A stretch of DNA of 34,462 nt from Spirochaetota bacterium (GCA_026415295.1 JAOAHJ010000021.1:1-34462); one strand, 5' to 3'. Shown: positions 25,486 through 34,440, numbered from the stretch's first letter. Program-made: numbers and translations. The notes: generated by a model not told the origin, from the sequence alone.

Positions 25486-27195
25486 TTAACTTAAAAAAAT
25501 ATTATAATAAAAACTATTGAGAGGAAAATTTCTATCACTTCCAAATGACTTTCTTGAAAATTTTAGTAATGGGGGAGCCTGTTTTCTCTTATATTCATTT
25601 TTAAAGATTAATTTTATTGTATACATAACAGTTTCTCTATCAAAACCCATACTTATTATTTCTTCATGATCCTTATTTTCTTCTAAAAAATAATAAATTA
25701 TTAAATCAAGGATATCATAAGGTGGCAAACTATCTTGATCTTTTTGGCCATGTCTTAATTCTGCTGATGGGGCCTTTTTTATTATATTTTCAGGGATTAT
25801 TTCTTTCTTCTCTTTTATTATCTCTGAAATATTAAAAAATCTTTTATTTTTAATATGAGCTTCTATAAATTCATAATCATTATTTATAAAGTTTGCTAAC
25901 TTATAGACTAAAGTTTTATAAATATCTCCTAGAACACAAACTCCACCTGTTATATCTCCATACATTGTGCCATAACCTGTTGCAACTTCACTTTTATTGC
26001 TTGTGTTTAATAAAAAATACCCAAATTTATTGGAGAAAGCCATTAATATATTTGCTCTAATTCTTGCTTGAATGTTTTCCTCTGTTACATCAAAAGGTTT
26101 CCCTAAAAAATAGGGGTTTAATTCATTTAAATAAGTTTCATAAATAGTATTAATATTTATTTTATCACATTTTATTCCCAAATTACTTGCAAGATTAAAT
26201 GAATCCTTAAAAGATCCTTCAGATGAAAATGGAGAAGGGAGAGTATATGAATAAACATTTTCAGGGCCAAAGGCTTTTGTTGCTATGTACCCAACAAGTG
26301 CAGAATCTATGCCTCCAGACAATCCAACACAAACTTTATTGAAACCTGAATTATTTACATAGTTCTTAACTGAAAATATCATTAAGTTATGAAGCTTAAA
26401 TAAAATTTCTTCATCAAACTCAGGAAACTTGGAAATATTTCCAAATCTTTCAAAATTCACATAATATTCTGAAGATAAACTTATTTTTTCCTCTAAATTA
26501 GACAATTTTATAAATTCAATATTTTTACCCTCAGGATTATAAAAACTCAATCCTTCATCTAAATATGGAGTTACAATTATCTTATTTTCTTCTTTTATAT
26601 AAAAGTTAGTTTCACAGTCAAAAACATTTTGATCAAATACTCCACCAATAGAACATTGAATGTATATTTCAGAAACATATTTTTTAATACTTTCAATAAA
26701 TTTTTTTATATCATTATCTTTATAATAATTATAAGGAATAGGTAAAAGATTAACAATAAAAGATTGTTTTGTTTCTCTAAAAAAACTTTCAAGATCAATA
26801 TTCAAAGTTTTATTTAAAATTAGAAAAATTTGAAAATTATCAATTTTAACAAATGAATTTTCATTTAATTTTTGTTTAATTTCTCCATTTTTTATTATTA
26901 AAACCGAATCTTTAAATTTACAACCTTGATAACAAAATGGGAGTGGCAAAATAATGTAAAGATTTTCAAAATTTCTTGAATAGGATAAGATTCTCGAAAT
27001 ACTATTTTCAATTTTTTCTTTAAATACAGAATATAGTGTTAAATCACCAGGATCATAACCTGTCATAAAATATTGAGGAAAAATCAATAACTGTGAATTT
27101 TCTTTATTTGCTATTTCTATAAACTTATTAATAAGCTGACAATTTTTATCAATATCAAGATAAAAAGGAATTCCTTGAGCAATAGCTATTTTCAT
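25486..27195 (-). CDS. nadE: NAD+ synthetase with degenerate glutaminase domain
   Basis: This 569-residue protein has the two-domain layout of glutamine-dependent NAD+ synthetase. The C-terminal synthetase is intact: ATP loop LSGGIDSAL (292-300), NTSNKSEVATGYGTMYGDIT and KAPSAELRHGQKDQDSLPPY. It amidates nicotinate adenine dinucleotide to NAD+. The N-terminal nitrilase-like half (1-250) keeps the fold (IFPQYFMTGYDPGDL; IQCSIGGVFDQNVFD) but not the catalytic residues. The catalytic Glu of FPE is Gln41. Where ICED-like wording with the nucleophile Cys belongs (about 123-130) the sequence is IFLILNKT, with no Cys from 93 to 180. It should therefore depend on free ammonia or another donor (inference). 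ATG 27195 begins MKIAIAQ as in the family. It is divergent from cinA, which makes related products. Confidence 0.9.
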   Translation of the reverse strand: MKIAIAQGIPFYLDIDKNCQLINKFIEIANKENSQLLIFPQYFMTGYDPGDLTLYSVFKEKIENSISRILSYSRNFENLYIILPLPFCYQGCKFKDSVLIIKNGEIKQKLNENSFVKIDNFQIFLILNKTLNIDLESFFRETKQSFIVNLLPIPYNYYKDNDIKKFIESIKKYVSEIYIQCSIGGVFDQNVFDCETNFYIKEENKIIVTPYLDEGLSFYNPEGKNIEFIKLSNLEEKISLSSEYYVNFERFGNISKFPEFDEEILFKLHNLMIFSVKNYVNNSGFNKVCVGLSGGIDSALVGYIATKAFGPENVYSYTLPSPFSSEGSFKDSFNLASNLGIKCDKININTIYETYLNELNPYFLGKPFDVTEENIQARIRANILMAFSNKFGYFLLNTSNKSEVATGYGTMYGDITGGVCVLGDIYKTLVYKLANFINNDYEFIEAHIKNKRFFNISEIIKEKKEIIPENIIKKAPSAELRHGQKDQDSLPPYDILDLIIYYFLEENKDHEEIISMGFDRETVMYTIKLIFKNEYKRKQAPPLLKFSRKSFGSDRNFPLNSFYYNIFLS

Positions 27196-27385
27196 ATACT
27201 ACTCCTCAAAAAAGTTATCCTCTTTTTAATAATTATAATATTTTTATTTTTTTTATCCATTTTTAATATTTTTTTTATTATCTTCTTATAATTAAAATAA
27301 CTATAAATTTTTTAAAATAACAAAAAATATTTTTAAGTTGTAATTTTTATGTTAAATTATATATAAGATCTAAAAGGAATGCTTT

Positions 27386-28873
27386 ATGCTTAAAATTGCT
27401 TTAATAACAGTTGGTGATGAATTAATATCAGGAAAAATATTGAATTCTAACTTAAAAGAAATAGCTGAAATTCTCTTATCTGAAGGAATTAAAATAGATT
27501 CACAATTTGTAGTAGGTGATAATGAAGATAAATTAGTTGAGGTCCTTAACTTTTGTATTAAAAAATTTGATATAGTTATAGTTTCTGGGGGACTCGGTCC
27601 AACTTCTGACGATATTACAAGGTTTGCAGCTTCAAGATTTTTCGAAAAACCATTAAAGAAAAGTGAACATGCTTATGAAAACCTTATTAGATTTTATAAA
27701 AATAGGGAAATGCCTGACTCAAACTTAATTCAAACTTTAATCCCCGAAGGCTCTACGCCAATAGAAAATAAATTGGGAACTGCTGCAGGTTTTTACTACT
27801 TTTATAATAAAACTCACTACTATTTTATCCCAGGAGTTCCAAAGGAAGCTATCGAAATGTTAAAGAGCTACATAATAAAAGATATAAAAGAAAAGTTTAA
27901 TATTAATAATATGATCCATAACTTCTCTTTGTTTTTATCTTTAATATCTGAGTCAAAAACATATGATATCTTATCCAACTACAACAAATATGATGAGATA
28001 AAAATCTTATTTAATCCAGGATTCTATCCATCACATAACTTTATCAAAATAGTTTTTAATTTCACTTTAAATAATTCTTCTATTAATATAGAAAATTCTC
28101 TATTAAATTTTTTGGATTACATAATAAATAATTTAAAAAATAAAATATTTTTTTACTCATTTGATAAAAATTTTTTAACAAACATATCAAAGAATTCTAA
28201 CAATGATCAAAATATTTACAAAAATTTTTACTTTAAAATAGTAAATTTAAATAAAAATTTTCAAATTTTAAATAAAATTTTTTATGAAAAATTTATTTTA
28301 TTTCTTGATAATAAAAATTTAATTAACAATGAAAATTTTAATAGATATGAATATTTTAAATCCATATTATATAATAATCAAGAATTACTACCTGCATACA
28401 TTGCTATTGAATTATTAAAAAATTTTAATTATACCATATCAACTGCTGAAAGTTGTACAGGAGGATTAATAGGTTCTAAACTAACTAATATAAGTGGATC
28501 TTCAGAAGTTTTTAAAGGGGGAATAATTGCATATTCAAATGAAATAAAAAAAGAGATATTAAAAATTAAAGATGAAACATTAATGAAATTTGGTGCTGTA
28601 TCAAAAGAATGTGTTAAAGAGATGGCAGAAAATGTAAAAAATATTTTCAAAAGTGATGTTTCTATAGCAGTAAGTGGAATTGCAGGTCCAACTGGAGCAA
28701 CTCCAACTAAAGAAACAGGCCTTGTATATTATTGTATAAATATTAAGGATAATTATCAATTATTTGATTTTATTTTTCCTTTTGATAGAATAATAAATAA
28801 AGAAAGATTTGCAAATACTGGGATTTTATTAATTATATCTATCTTAGAGGAATTTTTGCAAAAAAATAATTAA
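27386..28873 (+). CDS. cinA: CinA: MoCF-like domain plus NMN amidohydrolase (PncC)
   Basis: This 495-residue protein has the N-terminal COG1058/MoCF domain (ITVGDELISGKILNSN; VSGGLGPTSDD; FIPGVPKEA near 148-155) and the C-terminal PncC domain (STAESCTGGLIGSKLT near 352-367; VSGIAGPTGATPTKETGLVY). CinA proteins deamidate nicotinamide mononucleotide and hydrolyse ADP-ribose. It is some 75 residues longer than the usual 410-420 because of an Asn/Phe/Lys-rich stretch around 255-335. A ggaat site lies before ATG 27386. It is divergent from nadE, another NAD-metabolism gene, across a 190-base gap, and 29 bases upstream of the recombinase gene. Confidence 0.92.
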   Translation: MLKIALITVGDELISGKILNSNLKEIAEILLSEGIKIDSQFVVGDNEDKLVEVLNFCIKKFDIVIVSGGLGPTSDDITRFAASRFFEKPLKKSEHAYENLIRFYKNREMPDSNLIQTLIPEGSTPIENKLGTAAGFYYFYNKTHYYFIPGVPKEAIEMLKSYIIKDIKEKFNINNMIHNFSLFLSLISESKTYDILSNYNKYDEIKILFNPGFYPSHNFIKIVFNFTLNNSSINIENSLLNFLDYIINNLKNKIFFYSFDKNFLTNISKNSNNDQNIYKNFYFKIVNLNKNFQILNKIFYEKFILFLDNKNLINNENFNRYEYFKSILYNNQELLPAYIAIELLKNFNYTISTAESCTGGLIGSKLTNISGSSEVFKGGIIAYSNEIKKEILKIKDETLMKFGAVSKECVKEMAENVKNIFKSDVSIAVSGIAGPTGATPTKETGLVYYCINIKDNYQLFDFIFPFDRIINKERFANTGILLIISILEEFLQKNN

Positions 28874-28902
28874 ATGATCTATTTACTTTAATTCTAAGAA
28901 AG

Positions 28903-29868
28903 ATGTTTAAAAAATTAATATTTAAATTTTTAAATTACATTTTGCTTGAAAGAAATTATTCAAAAAACACTTACCTTTCATATAAAAATGATCTAGAGGA
29001 TTTTAATGATTATTTAAATGCAAGATTAATTATATCAAATACTCAAAGAAGTGAAGATGATTCTAACTCATCAGAAATGATAAAAAAAGTAGATATTAAT
29101 CTTATATCAGAATATTTTAAAACACTTAAAGATAAAGGTTGCAATTCAAGAACAATTGCAAGAAAATATTCTTCACTCAACTCATTTTACAAATATCTCT
29201 TAGAAAATAATTATATAGAAAAAACTCCCTTTGAACTTTTTGAATATCCTAAAATAAACATTTCACTTCCTGAATATTTAGAATATGAAGAGTTGGAAAA
29301 GTTACTTGAATGTATAGAAAAATTAATTAAAAAAGAAAAAAACAAAAATAACTCTAAAAATAATTTATTAAATGAGATCAGAGATAAGGCTTTGTTTGAA
29401 TTTATGTATTCCACAGGGGTAAGAGTCTCTGAGGTATGTGAATTAAAAATAGATAACATTAATATAGAAGAGTCTTTTTGTATAATTTTTGGGAAAGGTA
29501 AAAAAGAGAGAATTATTCCTTTTGGAGATAAAGCAAAAAAAGACCTACAGGAATATATACAAAACATAAGACCAATATTAAATAAAAAAAATAAAAGTTA
29601 TCTTTTTCTTTCAAGAAATGGAGATAAACTATCAAGAATAACTATATGGAAAAACTTAAAGAAATATGGAAAAATTTCAGGTCTTAAAAAGAATCTTTAC
29701 CCTCATATCTTAAGACATACTTTTGCAACACATCTTATATCAAATGGTGCAGATATAAGGTTTGTCCAAGAATTACTTGGACATGAATCTATTTTAACAA
29801 CTCAAATATATACACATCTTGATACTAAAACTCTTGTTGAATTTTACAAAAAATACTCTTTTAGATAA
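28903..29868 (+). CDS. Tyrosine recombinase, XerC/XerD type
   Basis: This 321-residue protein has an N-terminal SAM-like core-binding domain (residues 5-115) and a catalytic domain with all active residues: R174 (TGVRVSEV), K198 (GKGKKERIIPF), H268 and R271 (PHILRHTFATH), H294 (LLGHES) and nucleophile Y303 (TQIYTHLD). Length and motifs fit chromosome-dimer resolution recombinases rather than phage integrases. There is an unusual polar insert near residues 44-62 in the N-terminal domain. No attachment-like repeats or phage genes are adjacent, so a housekeeping Xer role is likely. XerC and XerD cannot be told apart here. It ends eight bases from the convergent transglutaminase gene. Confidence 0.9.
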   Translation: MFKKLIFKFLNYILLERNYSKNTYLSYKNDLEDFNDYLNARLIISNTQRSEDDSNSSEMIKKVDINLISEYFKTLKDKGCNSRTIARKYSSLNSFYKYLLENNYIEKTPFELFEYPKINISLPEYLEYEELEKLLECIEKLIKKEKNKNNSKNNLLNEIRDKALFEFMYSTGVRVSEVCELKIDNINIEESFCIIFGKGKKERIIPFGDKAKKDLQEYIQNIRPILNKKNKSYLFLSRNGDKLSRITIWKNLKKYGKISGLKKNLYPHILRHTFATHLISNGADIRFVQELLGHESILTTQIYTHLDTKTLVEFYKKYSFR

Positions 29869-29876
29869 TATTGCAA

Positions 29877-30872
29877 CTACTTTTTATAAATCAAATAATA
29901 TTGAACAATTATAGGAAGTATCATAACTGAACCTTTTTTAATTGCCCCATATATATTTAAATAATAATTTCCAGGTTCAGGAAGTTTTACATATATTCTC
30001 CATCTAAACATATTATCTTCTTTTAATACAAATACTGTAGGTTTATTATTAATTTTTTCAAACTTATCTCTTGAAAGAAGTTTAGCAGTTATCTCCAAAT
30101 TATCTAAAGGTGTTGAAAAACCTATTGTCAATTCATTCTCTGAGGTTTGAATCCTTGAGTATGGGTGACTGGGGGAAGTCAATTTAAGCTTAAAAAATTG
30201 AGGCCACACATATAAAAGATTAAAAAAAGTCTGCAAATCAATTTTATTTGGAACTAATTGCCAAAAAGGATCTTCTGGAAAATGGGTATACAATAACTTA
30301 TCTGGATCAGGACAAAAATAGAACTCTTCATATTCTTTCTTAAATGAAAACCCATCCGTATAACCTGCACCCCATGTAGCATCAATAAGGTACCATTTAT
30401 TATTAATATTTATTGCATTCCAAACATGGTTATTTTTTGGAATACCAGTATTAGAAGGATCATATTTATAATCCTTAGCAAAACCTTTTATAATTTCGCA
30501 TTTTATATTTGCAATATCACACATTTTCTTAAACAAAGAAGCATATCCACTACATACTCCCTTTCTATTTTGAAATGTAGAATCCGCATCATAATTTGAG
30601 ACAAAACCCGGATAAAGCCCATAAACATCATAAGAAATATTATCAGTTATCCAAATCCATAATGCTCTGGCTTTTTCAAGATCATTTTTTGATGTTGCAA
30701 CAAGATATTTAGTTAAAATTTCTATATCTGAAGAGTATTGAGAAGGCACATTTCTTGCATAATTATCTATAGAAGAAAAATTTGATGGATCAAAATTTTG
30801 ATAGGAATAAAATAAAAAGATAAAAAAAATCAAAATTAAACTTAAAGTAAACTTTTTAAAATTTACTTTCAT
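29877..30872 (-). CDS. Exported KY-like transglutaminase-fold protein
   Basis: This 331-residue protein starts with a signal peptide or membrane anchor (hydrophobic 9-22). A transglutaminase-like papain-fold domain follows with the full triad: C107 (GVCSGYASLFKKM), H149 (NNHVWNAI) and D164 (LIDATWGAG). The C-terminal part, with HFPEDPFWQLV and a beta-rich region to the end, resembles the KY/hillarin-type transglutaminase-like proteins. It may be a protease or cross-linking enzyme outside the cytoplasm; the actual reaction is not known. It follows the hybrid histidine kinase by 17 bases on the same strand with a gtggggt site, so the two form an operon. It ends in TAG. Confidence 0.85.
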   Translation of the reverse strand: MKVNFKKFTLSLILIFFIFLFYSYQNFDPSNFSSIDNYARNVPSQYSSDIEILTKYLVATSKNDLEKARALWIWITDNISYDVYGLYPGFVSNYDADSTFQNRKGVCSGYASLFKKMCDIANIKCEIIKGFAKDYKYDPSNTGIPKNNHVWNAININNKWYLIDATWGAGYTDGFSFKKEYEEFYFCPDPDKLLYTHFPEDPFWQLVPNKIDLQTFFNLLYVWPQFFKLKLTSPSHPYSRIQTSENELTIGFSTPLDNLEITAKLLSRDKFEKINNKPTVFVLKEDNMFRWRIYVKLPEPGNYYLNIYGAIKKGSVMILPIIVQYYLIYKK

Positions 30873-30889
30873 ATCTACCCCACAAAAGA

Positions 30890-33565
30890 TCAGTTAAATT
30901 TTGATAATAATTTCTTTAAATCATCAATTGTAAAAGGTTTCGCAATGCTATCATTAAAACCAAAATCTTGGGGATATTTTAATACATTATCATCACTGTA
31001 ACCTGTCATTGCAATAGCAATAACATTCTTATCAAACTTACGAATTTCTTTAATTGTATCTTTACCACCTAGACCATCTCTAATAGTTAAATCAAAAAGT
31101 AAAAAATCAAAAGGTTTATTTTTATCTTTTTCTTCATAAAATAATTTTATGGCACTATTTCCTTCTGAAACAGAAAAAACTTCAAATCCTAGCTTAGAAA
31201 GCATTTTTTTTAAAATATTTAATATAACTTCTTCATCATCAAGAACTAAAATTTTTTTAAACTCAAAATTTGATTTAATTAACAGATCTTTGCTTTTATT
31301 CTGCTCCTGTGATTCTTTTTTAACTGGAAGATAAATTTTAAAAGTAGCACCTTTACCCTCTTCAGAATCAAACTCTATAAAACCACCATGCCTATTTATT
31401 ATAGATTGACATAAAGGAAGACCAAGTCCATTCCCTGAACTTTTTGTAGTAAAGAAAAGATCAAATATTTTATCCTTTATTTCTTTTGAAATACCTGGCC
31501 CATCATCACTAATAGATATTTTAATATAATTTCCATCCCATATAGAATCTTTACTTTTAGGAAAAGAAACATTAGATAAACTAACAGTTATAGTTCCTTC
31601 ATTTTCCATAGCTTGAATTGCGTTAATAACAATGTTTTGAATAACTTGAGAAATTTGTATCTCATCAATATCAGCCATATCTATATTATTATCAAAATTA
31701 TATTTAACATTAACCTTTGTTCCACTGATTGTAAATTGTACTGTATCTTTTATTAATTTTTCTATAGATTGTACTTTAGTCTTAAATCCCCCACCTTTAG
31801 CAAATGTCATTAATTGTCCCGTTAAACCTTTTGCTCTTTCTAATGAAAGTAATGAATTATAAAGATAATTCTTAATTTCAGAAATATTTTCTGACTCTTT
31901 AGCAAGTTCAATATATCCATAGATTCCTTCAAGAATATTATTAAAATCATGAGCAATTCCTGCTGCTAGAATACCAATTGATTCGAGTCTTTGGGATTTC
32001 TGTATATGATCCATTAATTTTATTTTTTCTGTTATATCTCTAAATACTAAAATAACTCCAAAAATATTACCATTATTATCCAGTATTGGAGAAGCACTAT
32101 CCTCTATAATATATTTTTTACCGTTTTTTGAAATAAGAATTTGGTTATTTGCTATTTGTGAAACTTTTTTTGTTTTTAATACTTCAAAAATAAGATTTTC
32201 AGATATTTCTTCTCCTGACTCTTTTTTAAGCATAAGTATTTCATTGATATTCTTTCCTATTGCTTCATTTTCCTCATAGCCAGTTAAAAATAAAGCTGTT
32301 TTATTAATTAAAGTTATTATTCCATTAGTATCTGTAACAATTACTGCATCATCAATACTTTGTAAAGTTATTTTTAACTTTTCTTTTTCTTCAAAAAGTT
32401 TTTCTTCAATTTTTTTTCTATCAGTTATATCAAGTACTGTAGTTAGTCCAGCTGGTCTACCTTTATAGCTTATAGTTTGGCTAACTATATAAACCCACCT
32501 AATTTGTCCACTTTTATCAAATATTCTAACTTCATAATTTTCTTCACCACCTATACCAGAAAGTCTTTTTTTTGCTCTACTTAAAATAAGATCTAAATCT
32601 TCTGGATAACAAATGTCCCAAAACTTCATATTCATTGCTTCATTCAAATTATAACCAGTCATATTTAAAGCAGCTTTATTTACATAAATAAACTTATCAT
32701 CTTGGTAAACCATTATCCCTGTTGGACTTGCTTCAGCAAAGGTTCTAAATTTTTCTTCACTTTCTTTTAGTGCTTGTTCTATTTTTTTCTTTTGATCAAC
32801 ATCTCTAACTATTGCAAGAATTCTATCTTGCCCTCCAATTTTAATTTTTTTTAATGTTACCTCCTCTAAAAAAATTGAACCATCTTTCTTTCTACCAATC
32901 CATTCAAATGTAACAATATTACCATTTAAAGTCTGCTGAATTCTTTCTAAAGCAGTATTTTGATCATAACCATTAGAACTCAAACTTAAATCTTCAATTT
33001 TGCATTTCAATATTTCTTCTTTAGAAGAAAATCCATAAGTTTTAACAGCTTGTAAATTGCAATCCAGAATATCGCCGTCTAAATTATGGATAAAAATTGA
33101 ATCAGAAATATAATCGAATATGTCTCTGAATTTTTCTTCACTTTCTTTTAGAATTCTCTCTTTTTCTTTTAATTCAGTAATATCTCTAAACAATTCAATA
33201 GCTCCAAATAAATTACCTTGTTCATCAAATATAGGGTTAACTTTTATCCATAAAAAAGTTTCTTTTTTACTTAATGGATGAATAAATTTAGTTTCAGCAG
33301 TTAAAGTATTTTCTTCTCTTTTAATGTTGGTATAATATTCTATTATCTTCTCATCAAAATTAAAATAGAGATCTATTAAAAGTGGTCTTCTGATTTTATA
33401 AATTGCATAGGAATATTCATAATTACCTTTCCCAACAATATCTTCATTTTTGACACCTGTAAATTTTTCTATTGCTTTATTCCAAAAAATTACTTTACCA
33501 TCAGTATCTATACCAAAAGCAGGATCAGGTAAATCTTTAATAATTCCACTAAAGTTTATATTCAT
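30890..33565 (-). CDS. Hybrid sensor histidine kinase: four PAS, kinase, receiver
   Basis: This 891-residue protein has no membrane helices, so it is a cytosolic sensor. Four PAS domains lie at about 5-130, 142-258, 268-385 and 395-512. The HisKA-type phosphoacceptor is H539 (AAGIAHDFNNIL). The ATPase has the N box (QNIVINAIQAM, near 643), the G1 box (DDGPGIS, 687-693), an F/G2 region (FTTKSSGNGLGLPL), and a receiver domain (770-891) with phosphoacceptor D825 (LLFDLTIRD), T854 and K876. It ends in TGA, the only intact gene here to do so. No Shine-Dalgarno site precedes ATG 33565. Downstream in the same operon is an exported transglutaminase-fold protein; no separate response-regulator gene is nearby. 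The stimulus cannot be read from the sequence. Confidence 0.93.
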   Translation of the reverse strand: MNINFSGIIKDLPDPAFGIDTDGKVIFWNKAIEKFTGVKNEDIVGKGNYEYSYAIYKIRRPLLIDLYFNFDEKIIEYYTNIKREENTLTAETKFIHPLSKKETFLWIKVNPIFDEQGNLFGAIELFRDITELKEKERILKESEEKFRDIFDYISDSIFIHNLDGDILDCNLQAVKTYGFSSKEEILKCKIEDLSLSSNGYDQNTALERIQQTLNGNIVTFEWIGRKKDGSIFLEEVTLKKIKIGGQDRILAIVRDVDQKKKIEQALKESEEKFRTFAEASPTGIMVYQDDKFIYVNKAALNMTGYNLNEAMNMKFWDICYPEDLDLILSRAKKRLSGIGGEENYEVRIFDKSGQIRWVYIVSQTISYKGRPAGLTTVLDITDRKKIEEKLFEEKEKLKITLQSIDDAVIVTDTNGIITLINKTALFLTGYEENEAIGKNINEILMLKKESGEEISENLIFEVLKTKKVSQIANNQILISKNGKKYIIEDSASPILDNNGNIFGVILVFRDITEKIKLMDHIQKSQRLESIGILAAGIAHDFNNILEGIYGYIELAKESENISEIKNYLYNSLLSLERAKGLTGQLMTFAKGGGFKTKVQSIEKLIKDTVQFTISGTKVNVKYNFDNNIDMADIDEIQISQVIQNIVINAIQAMENEGTITVSLSNVSFPKSKDSIWDGNYIKISISDDGPGISKEIKDKIFDLFFTTKSSGNGLGLPLCQSIINRHGGFIEFDSEEGKGATFKIYLPVKKESQEQNKSKDLLIKSNFEFKKILVLDDEEVILNILKKMLSKLGFEVFSVSEGNSAIKLFYEEKDKNKPFDFLLFDLTIRDGLGGKDTIKEIRKFDKNVIAIAMTGYSDDNVLKYPQDFGFNDSIAKPFTIDDLKKLLSKFN

Positions 33566-33746
33566 AATTAATATTATTAATAAGAATTCTTTTTATATAA
33601 GAGAATCAAAATGTTTAACAATTATTTTATAAATAATAATTAATTATTCCATATAAATAATTTATTCAAAATCTTTATATTTAAATTATAATATAATAAA
33701 ATTATTCTTTTTCAATTTTATTTTTAAAAATTTTTAAATTTTTAAC

Positions 33747-33775
33747 TTGACTATTTGGTATTTTGGTATTATATT
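33747..33775 (+). promoter_or_regulatory. Sigma-70 promoter of the Rrf2 gene
   Basis: TTGACT (33747-33752) and TATATT (33770-33775) are each one base off consensus with the ideal 17-base spacing. It is the best promoter match in the window and points at the Rrf2 gene. Confidence 0.65.
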
Positions 33776-33778
33776 ACC
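33765..33778 (+). promoter_or_regulatory. Probable Rrf2 operator over the -10 box
   Basis: ggtattatattacc is a 14-base palindrome with one mismatched pair, covering the -10 box. It differs by one base from the perfect palindrome at 34427-34440. Rrf2 proteins typically bind such dyads and repress themselves. Confidence 0.55.
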
Positions 33779-33878
33779 TATATATAAGAAAAACTTATAT
33801 TAAATTTAAATTATTTTTTTTATTAAAAATTTATTTATTAAAAAATTTTATATTAAATAAAACAATACTAAAAGCTAT

Positions 33879-34319
33879 ATGAAAAAAAATAGTATATTAT
33901 ATTTTTCAGATGCTACCATGCTTGCAATTCATTCTATATCAATGCTTACCAAGAATTTTGAAAAAGATAAAAATAGTTTTTTAACAACAAAAGAAATAGC
34001 ATCTACTTTAGGAGCAAGCGAAAACCATCTCTCTAAAGTTATGCAGGTGCTCTCAAAACATGGATATATAGAATCCATAAAAGGTCCTTCAGGTGGTTTT
34101 AGATTGAAAAAAGATCCTAAAAGTATAACTATAAAAAATATTATTGAACTCATCGAAGGGCCTATATCTTATAATTTCTGTCCATTTTTTAAAAATTGTC
34201 CAACTAATAATTGTATTTTAGGAAATGAAATAATAGAGCTTTCCCATAAAATTTTGGAATTATTAGACAATATTACTATTTTAGAAGCTTCAAGAAAATT
34301 TAAATTAAACACTAATTAA
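33879..34319 (+). CDS. Rrf2-family transcriptional regulator with three Cys ligands
   Basis: This 146-residue protein has the Rrf2 winged helix: YFSDATMLAIHSISML, the recognition helix ENHLSKVMQVLSKHGYIES (49-66) and the wing KGPSGGFRLKKDP (68-80). Three cysteines C101, C107 and C112 (CPFFKNCPTNNC) occupy the place where IscR, NsrR and related members bind an Fe-S cluster; the second spacing is four residues, one shorter than in IscR. It may therefore sense iron-sulfur status, nitric oxide, redox or, without a cluster, cysteine supply. It is divergent from the histidine kinase. Its promoter has an operator-like dyad, repeated just after the gene, so autoregulation and control of the next operon are likely. 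Confidence 0.9.
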   Translation: MKKNSILYFSDATMLAIHSISMLTKNFEKDKNSFLTTKEIASTLGASENHLSKVMQVLSKHGYIESIKGPSGGFRLKKDPKSITIKNIIELIEGPISYNFCPFFKNCPTNNCILGNEIIELSHKILELLDNITILEASRKFKLNTN

Positions 34320-34426
34320 TAAATATATTTCTTTATCAAATTATTTTAATTATAGATTATTTTAATTTTAAAATAAAAAATTATTAATAAAAAATTTAAT
34401 ATGGTTTTTTATATTTAAAAAATATA

Positions 34427-34440
34427 GGTATTATAATACC
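34427..34440 (+). promoter_or_regulatory. Second Rrf2-type operator, upstream of the next gene
   Basis: ggtattataatacc is a perfect 14-base palindrome at the right edge, 107 bases after the Rrf2 stop, in otherwise featureless A/T sequence. It contains TATAAT (34432-34437), so it may cover the -10 box of a gene starting beyond the window, as at the Rrf2 promoter. Confidence 0.55.

Larger units (their letters stand above)
33566..33878. other. Divergent control region between histidine kinase and Rrf2 genes
   Basis: This 313-base gap between divergent genes is nearly all A/T and holds no coding frame. The recognisable content is the Rrf2 promoter with its overlapping palindrome (33747-33778). 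The leader from there to ATG 33879 is about 95 bases, with no strong ribosome site. I could not pick out a reliable promoter for the histidine kinase on the other strand. Confidence 0.6.

Noticed and set aside
27196-27385. Promoter boxes for cinA and nadE in the divergent gap
   Set aside because: The best -35 (TTGTAA) matches only four of six bases, and -10-like words are everywhere in this A/T-rich gap.
29211-29567. Open frame antisense to the recombinase gene
   Set aside because: The recombinase on the other strand has every catalytic residue; the antisense product has no recognisable feature.
28903-29868. Phage or integron integrase with nearby attachment site
   Set aside because: Length and motifs fit XerC/D; no phage genes, tRNA gene or repeats are adjacent.
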